Assembly (NCBI GenBank): GCA_012103475.1
Contig: WLWS01000002.1
Span: forward strand, 124,001 to 188,000
Direction: 5' to 3'
DNA: 64,000 bases
DNA from: Gammaproteobacteria bacterium
GTDB taxonomy: Bacteria; Pseudomonadota; Gammaproteobacteria; Eutrophobiales; Eutrophobiaceae
Translations under genes and position numbers: made by a program
Shown: positions 8,716 through 16,987 of the stretch, in pieces
Position numbering within the stretch: the stretch's first letter is position 1
Layout of the letters: each line of letters opens with the position of its first letter
The notes under the pieces: generated by a model
Databases searched by the model: none
The model's input: the letters and a program-made list of their open reading frames with translations, nothing else
Told to the model about the DNA's origin: nothing

Positions 8716-10387
8716 CTATCGAGTAGTGCAGGGATGAGTACTCATTGATTTATTTGAATAACTCTCAAGTTCGTCGTCGCTGATCTTGTAATTTCCCATT
8801 TTCACCGTGTGGAAACGGTCAAAATATTTTTTCAAATGTTTTTCAATGCCTTTATCGAATTCCGGTTTCACTACATGAGTATTGCCTGCTTGAGTTTTTG
8901 TTACTTTCCCTTTTTCAACAACGATATTACCATTCTTGAATACGTAATCTGGTTTGGAGAACATTGTTTCCTTGTTTTCATGATCGCTGTATACAGTAAT
9001 ATCAGCAGTTGCTGATTCTCCAAGGTGCCCCCGGTCAGATAGACCTAAACTCAAGGCAGGTGCGGCTCTGGTCATAATCGCTATTTCGTAGAGAGAGTAC
9101 TCTCTGTCTATTGAACCCAATACTGATGCGGACTGGGCACTCTTGTTTATGCCATGTAACATGTCGTTCCGGAACGATTTGTCCATCAAGAGACGAATCA
9201 AGTGGGGATACATTGTGAACGGTGCACCATTAGGGTGATCCGTTGTTAGAAAAACTCTCCACGGATCTTTTGCCAATAAAAATATTTCCAGACCAATACA
9301 CCACTGAAGTGCATTCACAAAATTCTTGTCACGATAGCGAAAGGGGACAACACCGCACCCGGCATCACATTCAATATCCATGCATACCCACTTATTCGGA
9401 TGAGCGTGTGAACTGCCAGAATGTTGTTTCATTGAATCGCCTGAGGCAGTTATGGTCTGACCAAACATAATTTGCCCTACATCAAGTGAAATATTTTCAT
9501 TGTCGTTCAGTGCTTCCGCAATATGAGCTGCCCCGGAAGAAAACTTTTTATCTCCCTCTGTTCCATAGCTGTGAAACTGAACATGAGTCAAATGAATTGG
9601 CAAGCCTTCCATTGCATCGATTGTATTCAAAGTAGTAGAAATATTACCGGGCACTCCTAGGTTACAGCCGTGTACATGGAGGGGGTGAGGCACCCCAAGT
9701 TCATATAAAGACGTTGCCAGTACTTTTAGTATTTTTCGCGGAGATAAATTATAAAAAGAGTTTTTATCGTCAAGATCCAGGGCACGCTGATTAAATTTAA
9801 ACGCATTAATGCCGCCGGGGTTGACTATTTTTACTGCCATCGCCTGCGAGGCGTGCATGGTCCAGGCGACATAATCATTGATCAGTTTCTGGTTTTTCTT
9901 GAGGCAATCATCTGCAGAAGAAAATCATCATTACCCAGTAAGCTGTATGCACCAGTATCGATAATCGGTGTGTCAGCCATTTCCATATGGGCCTGACGAG
10001 CGTTGATCGGTAACATAGCCGGTTCAAAACAACTGGTGTATCCCATTTCTGCGTAACGATAACCAGTGCTATGAGTAGTAGGTGTGAAGTAGGTGTGAAG
10101 TAACCACTTCCGGAACGCTTTATTTTCGCAGAGTTATCCGTGTTCTCTATATGATCCTCAGGAACCAGCATTCTGGCGATATTAATTTTGCCACCACCGA
10201 TATGCGTGTTAATATCAATACCACCGGCCATGACTATCTTGTTGTTTATGTCAATCGTACTATCAATTTTACTTTGCGCTGGTGGCTTACGAACTATTTT
10301 TCCGTCTCTAATATAGATATCCTTTTTCTTGCCATTAACTCCACGAGCCGGGTCAAAAATTATTCCACCTTTTAGTCTGGTTAACAT
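8716..10387 (-). pseudogene. fhcA: fhcA copy 2: disrupted hydrolase subunit of formyltransferase/hydrolase complex
   Basis: Homologous protein sequence runs through the whole interval but in three frames. Residues 1-98 or so are in frame from ATG 10387. An 11-bp tandem duplication at 10081-10102 (minus-strand reading) then shifts the frame; with one copy removed the expected TGYRYAEMGYT continues. A second shift lies at the T run 9893-9897 (A run in the gene), where one added A restores an ungapped match to the intact paralogue (RKNQKLINDYVAW). Corrected length would be about 553 residues, against 546 for the intact copy. In addition the metal-binding DxHxH motif reads DINTH (Asn60 for the first His, codon 10208-10210). 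The remainder, including HPNGAPF, looks well conserved, so inactivation is probably recent. Confidence 0.88.
10081..10102. repeat. 11-bp tandem duplication inside fhcA copy 2
   Basis: The unit GGTGTGAAGTA occurs twice head to tail (10081-10091 and 10092-10102). Removing one unit restores the reading frame and an exact-length match to the paralogous FhcA (SGSGYFTPTTHSTGYRY against SGSGGTVPSTFATGYRY). It is a replication-slippage type lesion. Confidence 0.92.
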
Positions 10388-10391
10388 GATA

Positions 10392-11666
10392 TCAGGCCAA
10401 TTCTCTTAATTTATCCAGTATATGCGCTGCGCTCAAGTGTTCACTCTCTCTAAGTTTTCTCAATGGCAAGCTGAGCACACCATCCATCCTCATCAAATTC
10501 CCCTTATGCTCTAATCCGGGAGTAGCAATGGGAATATAAACGTCTATGTTCTCAGATATTTTTCGCGTCGCACGGGATATCATTATTCTAGGTATCTTTG
10601 TCCTGGGAACACTAAGAGATGTATCAAAGTTATTAAGCCACAATAGTGAATCTACGTGAGCCCGATTCAACAAATTTTTTGTAGAATAGGCAAACATGTC
10701 ATGAACCGGGCGCTTTTCACTAAAGTTGACACGAAGTGGAAAGCCACTTTGCCAGGTACATACACTGTTGAATGTAGTGCCTCCGTCACTGCCACCAAGA
10801 GAGAGACCAGCAAAACGTTGTTTCTGATTTAGTTCTCTTAGTAAATCAGAAATTATCTGAACACTTAACTCACCATCTGTTGAGGAAAACTCAGCGGGAT
10901 CCCAAATTAAAACCCCATAGTTGGCTGCTCTGATAAGATCTACAAGCTTTCGCAATCGGGTTAAAGTCTGGCTGTCGATCAAATTTTCTTCAATTTTAGT
11001 TCCTTTAAGTAGCGCACGTAAAATTGAAAGAGTTTCGTTAATACTCTCTCTGTTAGGTTTGATTAATGTTGGTTTGTTACCGTTCGGGTTTTTTCCCTGC
11101 TCTATATCCAGATCATCACCAATATATGTAATATGCCTTTTGTTTTTCTTCAGACCGGCAAGTGAGGGCTGGTCCCATACGAGACGCTCAAAAAAGCGGG
11201 GATAACGAGATGAAGCATCGGTGCCAATGAAAATCAGCAAGTCGGCGCGATTTTTGATTTCTGTCAGTGTAGTTGTTATCCAGCCCTTGTTTTGAAGAAT
11301 ACGAAGATTACTGACCATTGAGTCACCGTGAAGATGATCTACGATTGCACCGGATTTATCCGCTAATGCCATCAGTGATCTGCAGCCATTTACATCACTT
11401 GCACTACCCGTAAATAGAGGCTGGTTTGAATTTTTCAGGATTGACGCTGCTTTTGCGAGTGCCTTATCCAGAGTCGTTTTTTCTCCAAAGATCATTGGAG
11501 TTGAGAGAATTCCAGGTTTTTCATACTGGCTGGTAGCTATAGAACAGGCATTTTTTTCGACAATCAACTTTCCTGCAGAATTCCGTACCTCCAGATCATC
11601 ACAATGCAGACTGCAAAATGGACAGGCAAGGTCTTTGTATAGATGAGTTTGATTTTTAGTAGACAT
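10392..11666 (-). CDS. fhcB: Formyltransferase/hydrolase complex subunit B, copy 2 (FhcB, no metal-ligand Cys)
   Basis: The 424-residue protein is related to FwdB but of the bacterial Fhc type. The N-terminal four-cysteine cluster motif is kept (Cys15, 18, 22, 41). The residue aligned to the W/Mo-binding Cys of archaeal FwdB is Leu112 (in VDHLHGDS), as expected for the hydrolytic Fhc complex, which carries no molybdopterin chemistry. No fhc-type fwdD gene lies next to it. The protein would be a structural partner of FhcA. It begins 97 bp after the ferredoxin-NADP reductase gene; that gap could hold a separate promoter, but I see no convincing -35/-10. The fhcA start follows 4 bp after the stop. 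Confidence 0.88.
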   Translation of the reverse strand: MSTKNQTHLYKDLACPFCSLHCDDLEVRNSAGKLIVEKNACSIATSQYEKPGILSTPMIFGEKTTLDKALAKAASILKNSNQPLFTGSASDVNGCRSLMALADKSGAIVDHLHGDSMVSNLRILQNKGWITTTLTEIKNRADLLIFIGTDASSRYPRFFERLVWDQPSLAGLKKNKRHITYIGDDLDIEQGKNPNGNKPTLIKPNRESINETLSILRALLKGTKIEENLIDSQTLTRLRKLVDLIRAANYGVLIWDPAEFSSTDGELSVQIISDLLRELNQKQRFAGLSLGGSDGGTTFNSVCTWQSGFPLRVNFSEKRPVHDMFAYSTKNLLNRAHVDSLLWLNNFDTSLSVPRTKIPRIMISRATRKISENIDVYIPIATPGLEHKGNLMRMDGVLSLPLRKLRESEHLSAAHILDKLRELA

Positions 11667-11763
11667 TTCCTAATACGAATCCGAACCGGAATAAGGCGGG
11701 TTAGTTATGGCGAATTCCTGGTAATACAGTTGAACATCAGACTAGACATGTCTGAGAACACGG

Positions 11764-13137
11764 TCAGATGAGTTCGAGCATTTCCCTGATGTAGGTAAAT
11801 TTCTCTCTGGGCTTTTCTTTTGGCTGGCCTCGATCAATTTCGCTTTGATCGATTTTTTTCCATTCTTCAAAACTAACATAGCGGACGTTCCTGGATAGTA
11901 GTAAATTGCACACCCCATCGGCGCCGCTTTTATCTATCTCAGCATCCAGTGTTTTCAAGTCTTCCATAAGGGATTGAACTGTGGCCACACTGTCTGCTCG
12001 ATTGGTGCCAATGATACCAGTCGGCCCCCGTTTTATCCATCCCGTGACATACAATCCAGTCAAGTGCTCGCCGTTTTCGACAATACGACCTTCAATATTA
12101 GGAATAAGTCCTTTGTTGTTATCGAAGGGCAGACCAGGCATAGCAACACCGCGATATCCAATACTTCGAAATAAGAGTCCCGCATTTAACTCAAAAGTGT
12201 CGCCAGTTCCTCGGGCGGACTGACTAAGAGCCTCGCCGGAGAGTGCATTTCGTTCAAATTCAATTCTCTCAAGACGCTCGGAACCGAGTAGTTTGCTAGG
12301 GCTTTTCAAGAAGGTGAATTGACAGGAACGAGCTTTACTCGGGCCTTGTATGTCAGCAAGTTTGCTCAGCTGCTGATAAATTTTTCGTTGACCAGAATTA
12401 CTCTTATCCTCCAATTCGGCTCCACTCTCAGGGTTCAGTATCAATTCCGCCGGATCTATAATGGTCTGACACAATTCAAGGTTTTCAAATTCGCGTAATT
12501 CTTTCGGTGTAAATTTCACCTGAGCAGGGCCGCGTCGCCCTACAACATGTATCTCTTTGATTTTACTTTCGGAGAGGACATCCAGGGCATGTTCAGCGAT
12601 ATCAGTATGGCGTAATTCATCGACTGATTTAGACAGGATACGGGCAACATCAGCGGCAACATTACCTTGTCCGATAATTACTGCGGTATGATGAGATAAG
12701 TCAAAAGTCGTTTCGCGATAGTCAGGATGTCCGTTATACCAGCCGACAAACTCGGTTGCGGTGTGACTCCCAGGTAAATCTTCGCCTGGAATTCCCAGTT
12801 TACGATCCGATTCGGCACCATTTGCAAATATGACAAAATGATGAGTATCTAGCAGTTCTGCTACGCTGATATCTTTACCGACAGTAACATTGGCAAGTAA
12901 GCGGAAGTTTTCATCCTCAGCTATTTTGGCATAGACCTGAATAGCCTGTTTAAGTTTAGGGTGGTCTGGTGCAACACCACTTCGAACTAGCCCATAGGGA
13001 GAAGGCAATCTTTCCAGCATGGTTACTTTTACAGCCAGATCAGACTTCAGCAATGCTTCACAGGCATAAAAGCCGCTTGGCCCACTACCCACTATAGCGA
13101 CAAGTAAGGGATTATTCTCGGTGGCGAGTTCGGACAT
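11764..13137 (-). CDS. Ferredoxin-NADP+ reductase, adrenodoxin-reductase type
   Basis: The 457-residue flavoprotein belongs to the FprA/adrenodoxin reductase family. It has an N-terminal FAD-binding GSGPSGFYA motif (about 17-25), the YGLVRSGVAPDHPKLK segment, an NADP-binding GQGNVAADVAR motif (about 154-164) with the RRGPAQVKFTPKELREF stretch near 205, and the C-terminal GWIKRGPTGIIGTNRADS segment. It transfers electrons between a small iron-sulfur protein and NADP(H). It lies directly after a ferredoxin gene at the end of the fwd gene set, so it is the natural outlet for electrons from formylmethanofuran oxidation (inference). The start is set by the overlap-free ATG at 13137, 64 bp after the ferredoxin stop. 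Confidence 0.92.
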   Translation of the reverse strand: MSELATENNPLLVAIVGSGPSGFYACEALLKSDLAVKVTMLERLPSPYGLVRSGVAPDHPKLKQAIQVYAKIAEDENFRLLANVTVGKDISVAELLDTHHFVIFANGAESDRKLGIPGEDLPGSHTATEFVGWYNGHPDYRETTFDLSHHTAVIIGQGNVAADVARILSKSVDELRHTDIAEHALDVLSESKIKEIHVVGRRGPAQVKFTPKELREFENLELCQTIIDPAELILNPESGAELEDKSNSGQRKIYQQLSKLADIQGPSKARSCQFTFLKSPSKLLGSERLERIEFERNALSGEALSQSARGTGDTFELNAGLLFRSIGYRGVAMPGLPFDNNKGLIPNIEGRIVENGEHLTGLYVTGWIKRGPTGIIGTNRADSVATVQSLMEDLKTLDAEIDKSGADGVCNLLLSRNVRYVSFEEWKKIDQSEIDRGQPKEKPREKFTYIREMLELI

Positions 13138-13201
13138 TTTTTCTTTAAATCTAATTAGTCAGGAATTAAGTACAGATTATACAAGGCTATTCTAGCGAAT
13201 C

Positions 13202-13507
13202 TCAAAACCCTAACGCTGTTTTCCTTTCATCAGCTCCCGGCAGTGGATCCATTTGCTCTTCACATACTGGCAATTGAGCAGCTTTTTCAGCATTGATAGC
13301 AATCCATTTTTCTTTATCTTCGGGTAAATCATCAACTTCAAAAATTGCTTCAACAGGGCACTCCGGGATACAGGCGCTACAATCTATACACACATCAGGA
13401 TCGATATACAGCATTTCATCATCAAAATGAAAGCATTCGACGGGGCAAACAGTGACGCAATCCGTGAAACGGCACTTCTGACAGTTGTCTGTGACTATGG
13501 TTGTCAT
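13202..13507 (-). CDS. fdxA: Seven-iron ferredoxin ([3Fe-4S][4Fe-4S])
   Basis: The 101-residue protein has nine cysteines at 9, 12, 17, 21, 25, 40, 43, 46 and 50. This is the spacing of Azotobacter vinelandii FdI shifted by one residue, so a [3Fe-4S] and a [4Fe-4S] cluster are expected. The acidic surface and short C-terminal extension also fit FdxA. The low-potential clusters suit an acceptor for formylmethanofuran dehydrogenase. The gene lies between fwdC and the ferredoxin-NADP reductase gene, all on the same strand with 57- and 64-bp gaps. In archaea this job belongs to FwdF/FwdG polyferredoxins, which are absent here. Confidence 0.92.
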   Translation of the reverse strand: MTTIVTDNCQKCRFTDCVTVCPVECFHFDDEMLYIDPDVCIDCSACIPECPVEAIFEVDDLPEDKEKWIAINAEKAAQLPVCEEQMDPLPGADERKTALGF

Positions 13508-13564
13508 TTTTCTCTCTTACTCCTAACAGGATTATAATTATTTAAACGAGACACGTACTTGGGC

Positions 13565-14374
13565 TTAAAAATCATGTGCCAGTATTTCGCCACGATTCAT
13601 CTCTATCGCGTCGCCACACCAGCGATGGTAGAAGCCGAACAATTGTTCATCTGAAACGCTAAAGCCAAGCTCCTGTAAATATATCAGGTACATGCGTAAG
13701 TAAGCCGGCTGGTAACGACAGGAATAAGAAAATGTTGGTAGCATAGATGTTTTGCTCATCGTTACCAGAGTGCCGCGTTTCATGCCAGCACCGATTCGAA
13801 TCCCGGTTTCTCCCAGCAAGAATATGCTGCCGGCCAGCATATTCACACCGGCGAAATCGCCGGATTTTCCACCAATCACAATTATGCCGTTTCGCATTGC
13901 ATGGCCGGCTTCGTTTTTTGCATCGCCATGAACAAGAATTTCGCCTCCTGACATGCCAATGGGACTTCCTCTGTAGGCACTACCGACAAGATGACCAGCG
14001 TTGCCTTTTATTTCAACAGAACCACCCTGCATTTCAGGTGCGACCCAGTCACCGGCATCACCTTCTACAAGGATCTTGCCGCCAGTCATTCCAGCGCCAA
14101 GATGAGAGCCGACATTACCACTAATAGTCAACTTACCGGATGCCATTGCAGCACCAAGATGTTTTACTTTGCTTAAATCGCCCTCAATGCTAATTGAATC
14201 ATCGGGACTACCTTTAACGGTAAAAAAATCAGCAACTGAAACCTGACGGTTTCCATGTTCCACTGGCAGCTTTTCGATTTCGGAGCCAGTCAAACCAATT
14301 AATTTGTCAGTGCATAAGACCTCTGCTTCGAGAGGGACTTCAGGGGAGGTGTGCAGTGTTAGATTAATACTCAT
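13565..14374 (-). CDS. fwdC: Formylmethanofuran dehydrogenase subunit C (FwdC type), copy 1
   Basis: The 269-residue protein has the FwdC beta-helix of GxGxxMxxGxIxVxGxxG repeats (about 75-205), such as LGAGMTGGKILVEGDAGDW and AGHAMRNGIIVIGGKSGDF. It then has a C-terminal segment usual in bacterial FhcC. In Fwd/Fhc complexes it forms the scaffold that docks the formyltransferase and the A/B subunits. It starts 6 bp after the ftr stop. It shares the family fold with the copy at 6983-7831 but is well diverged from it. Whether it partners FwdA-B-D or FhcA-B is judged from operon position. Confidence 0.88.
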   Translation of the reverse strand: MSINLTLHTSPEVPLEAEVLCTDKLIGLTGSEIEKLPVEHGNRQVSVADFFTVKGSPDDSISIEGDLSKVKHLGAAMASGKLTISGNVGSHLGAGMTGGKILVEGDAGDWVAPEMQGGSVEIKGNAGHLVGSAYRGSPIGMSGGEILVHGDAKNEAGHAMRNGIIVIGGKSGDFAGVNMLAGSIFLLGETGIRIGAGMKRGTLVTMSKTSMLPTFSYSCRYQPAYLRMYLIYLQELGFSVSDEQLFGFYHRWCGDAIEMNRGEILAHDF

Positions 14375-14379
14375 GCCTG

Positions 14380-15270
14380 CTAACTATCCAGAAGATCTTG
14401 CAGATTAATTTTGAATTGGCCAAGATTACCACCATAATTACCGGCAGATATTCGCCGGATCCCCGGCTTCGCCGCTGCGTAAATACCAGCCTTCATAGCC
14501 TGCTCTACCGAAGATTCGTCAAGACCGTCAATCACGATTTCAAGAACACAGTTTATACCTTCGTCGAGCAGAGAGTCATCCTGAAGTCCACGAAGAGTAG
14601 GGCAGAATTTTTCGTTTGTAGAAGCCATAAGACTTTTGTAGCGAGAGCCGACTTTACTACCGCTGCGTACAACGCCATCGGGGAAGGGCAGGATAACACC
14701 TTCTATTTTTCGCATTTCCTTTGTTGCAGCATTCGCCGCCCGCAAAGTGGATTTACTGTCTTTGCCTAGAATAATTATATTGCCACCGCCAACAGCCTCT
14801 TGTACGCCGAAACGCTCATCGACAAGAAACTCACCATCCATCACGGGAATTCTCCAGAGTCTGTTATCTCTGAGTTTTTTGCTTATCTGAAAACCGTCAC
14901 CGAAGTATCGCAATTGCCCGCCAACGACTACTGTTTCATCTGACTCAAGCCCTGAATAGCAGGCGGTTGTCGGGCATGTCATTACACATTGGCCAACACG
15001 TTCCACCAGTCTTTTTCCTAGTCCATTAACATCCATTGCAAACAATAATACGCTTACACCAGGTCTACGATCAGGGGTATCCTCCGCAACCAGTTCAGCT
15101 TCAATACCAGCTTCACATTTACAACCAATTACGGATGTCGCAAATCCGGTCATTGATGTTGCAGCAGCCATAGCCCATTGTTTTGTCTCTGCTGTAATTA
15201 CAATTCGCGCTGCCCACATTTTAAAGGCTTCAGCGAAAGTGTCGTCAATATGAGTTGATTTGATTTTCAT
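14380..15270 (-). CDS. ftr: Formylmethanofuran:H4MPT formyltransferase, copy 1
   Basis: The 296-residue Ftr-family protein keeps the conserved stretches unaltered: SMTGFATSVIGCKCEAGIEAEL, RVGQCVMTCPTTACYSGLE, YFGDGFQISKK and GSKVGSRYKSLMASTNEKFCPTLRG. It exchanges the formyl group between formyl-H4MPT and methanofuran, linking the mch product to the Fwd complex. It lies between fwdA (23-bp gap) and fwdC (5-bp gap). Because copy 2 has lost conserved residues, this one is the more likely working formyltransferase. Confidence 0.9.
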   Translation of the reverse strand: MKIKSTHIDDTFAEAFKMWAARIVITAETKQWAMAAATSMTGFATSVIGCKCEAGIEAELVAEDTPDRRPGVSVLLFAMDVNGLGKRLVERVGQCVMTCPTTACYSGLESDETVVVGGQLRYFGDGFQISKKLRDNRLWRIPVMDGEFLVDERFGVQEAVGGGNIIILGKDSKSTLRAANAATKEMRKIEGVILPFPDGVVRSGSKVGSRYKSLMASTNEKFCPTLRGLQDDSLLDEGINCVLEIVIDGLDESSVEQAMKAGIYAAAKPGIRRISAGNYGGNLGQFKINLQDLLDS

Positions 15271-15293
15271 TATTAACTTGAAAATATAACCGA

Positions 15294-16934
15294 CTAGTTT
15301 CTGACCGGGATAATTTCATGGTCGTGCAGATAACTGTCATCGACCGCGTAATTATCAAATTCAATTGAATAGTAATCTTCGAAAAAAGGTCTGACAGTAT
15401 CAACTATCGTCTCATCGTAAGCCGGTGCTACGTGTAACAGGCGGCCATCGTGGTCCTGACAAAATTCGTGATTTGATATTATCGGCGTGCCTGATTTGAA
15501 AACATAACGGGGAGCGTTAAACATGATTTCTTTATCGGCCTGATCATCATAGATAGTGATGTCGGCATCTGCGCCGGGACCAAGATGCCCCTTGTTATTG
15601 AGACCGAGACATTTAGCAGGGCCGGCACGAGTAATAATAGCAATTTCGTTCAGAGTGTATTCACGCTCAAGATCAGGCAACAAGGTCTTGTTAACAGCTT
15701 TCTGATTGGCTCTGGATAGTTCCTCCTTGCGAAAACTACTGTCCATAAGAAGTTTTATTAATTTGGGGTAATTCATGAAAGAGCCACCATTCGGGTGGTC
15801 AGTTGACAAAATAATTCGCCACGGGTCTTCAGAAAGTAAAAACAGCTCCAGACCAATTGCCCATTGCAAAGCATGAACGTAAACATGCTCCTGATAACTG
15901 AAAGGGACAATGCCGCAGCCGCTTTCACACTCTGTATCTGCGTTTACCCATTTACCTTTGGCAATGCCTCTTAGCATGTAGGCCAATGGTGCGTCGGCTG
16001 TCATGATGGTTGATTTTCCAAACATCACCTGACCAACGTCACAACTTATGTTGGGATGTTTATTTATATAATCTGCTATTTCACGTGCAGCTGATGTGGG
16101 GTTTTTGCCTAGTTCACCCGCATAGCTGTGAAACTGTATATGAGCGAGATGTGCGCGACGGTCACCAGCAGTGCGCATGGTTTCCAATGTGGTCTTATAA
16201 TTTCCGCTATGGCCAAGGTTATTACAATGGATATGCGGAGGATGTGGCAGGCCCAATTCGTTAACGGCTTCGATGAAAGCCTCGATAATTTGTCGAGGAC
16301 TGATGTCATTGGAATTCGGCTTCTCATCAATATCCGAGACATTTGAATTCTTTTTTCCTTTCCATGGCTCATCGCCGCCTGGATTAACCAGTTTTGTTGT
16401 GAACGCTTTTGTTGAGTTTATCCACCAGGCGATTGCGTGTTTGAATTCTTCTTTACGTCCTTCTTTCAGTAGTTGCTGGAGGAATATATTATTGCCGAGC
16501 AGTACATAAAAACCCTTATCAATTACCGGAGTATCGTGCAACTCTTCAAGTGTGTGTCGGGCGCCTATAGGGGTGACTGCGGCTTCCATTGCCGTTGTAT
16601 AACCAAGCGTCGCGTATCGGTATCCGGTAGCAAAAGTCGAGGGCACAGTACCACCACTGCCGGAACGAGTGAATGGGGTTCCGGGATGAGGATCGTGACG
16701 GTGATCTTCCGGTTGTAGTTTACGTGCCAGATTTACCTTTGGGCCAGCTATATGGCAATGGATATCGACACCACCGGGCATAATTACCATTCCGGCGGCG
16801 TCAATTCTTGTGGCATCATCACCGACTGACTCGACAATTTTCCCATCTTTTATGCAGATGTCCTTTATCTCACCATCGACCTTATTGATTGGATCGTAGA
16901 CTTTGCCATTCAAAATTCGAGTACTGGTAGACAT
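15294..16934 (-). CDS. fwdA: Formylmethanofuran dehydrogenase/hydrolase subunit A, intact copy
   Basis: The 546-residue amidohydrolase-fold subunit interconverts formyl-methanofuran and formate plus methanofuran at a dinuclear metal site. Visible ligands are His59 and His61 (DIHCH), Lys181 (TTKLVNPGG, matching the carboxylated lysine of archaeal FwdA), the HIHCNNLGHSGN and HLAHIQFHSYAG segments, and Asp379 (STDHPNGGSF). In archaeal Fwd the formate is passed through a tunnel to FwdB; in bacterial Fhc it is released. The enzyme chemistry alone does not tell which applies, but the fwdD and metal-type fwdB genes upstream point to the dehydrogenase form. It is the only intact A subunit in the window. 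Confidence 0.92.
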   Translation of the reverse strand: MSTSTRILNGKVYDPINKVDGEIKDICIKDGKIVESVGDDATRIDAAGMVIMPGGVDIHCHIAGPKVNLARKLQPEDHRHDPHPGTPFTRSGSGGTVPSTFATGYRYATLGYTTAMEAAVTPIGARHTLEELHDTPVIDKGFYVLLGNNIFLQQLLKEGRKEEFKHAIAWWINSTKAFTTKLVNPGGDEPWKGKKNSNVSDIDEKPNSNDISPRQIIEAFIEAVNELGLPHPPHIHCNNLGHSGNYKTTLETMRTAGDRRAHLAHIQFHSYAGELGKNPTSAAREIADYINKHPNISCDVGQVMFGKSTIMTADAPLAYMLRGIAKGKWVNADTECESGCGIVPFSYQEHVYVHALQWAIGLELFLLSEDPWRIILSTDHPNGGSFMNYPKLIKLLMDSSFRKEELSRANQKAVNKTLLPDLEREYTLNEIAIITRAGPAKCLGLNNKGHLGPGADADITIYDDQADKEIMFNAPRYVFKSGTPIISNHEFCQDHDGRLLHVAPAYDETIVDTVRPFFEDYYSIEFDNYAVDDSYLHDHEIIPVRN

Positions 16935-16987
16935 GAGGTGGTTTTTACCAATTAAATTGTTATGTTCGTAAGCGAAGTAATCTAATT

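Noticed and set aside
10392..11666. FhcB copy 2 as a second metal-dependent FwdB
   Set aside because: Leu112 replaces the metal-ligand Cys, and no FwdD goes with it; it fits the hydrolytic Fhc type.
11667..11763. Hairpin TCAGAC/GTCTGA and possible terminator or promoter between the reductase gene and fhcB copy 2
   Set aside because: Six-bp stem without T tract, and no convincing -35/-10 pair; left unassigned.
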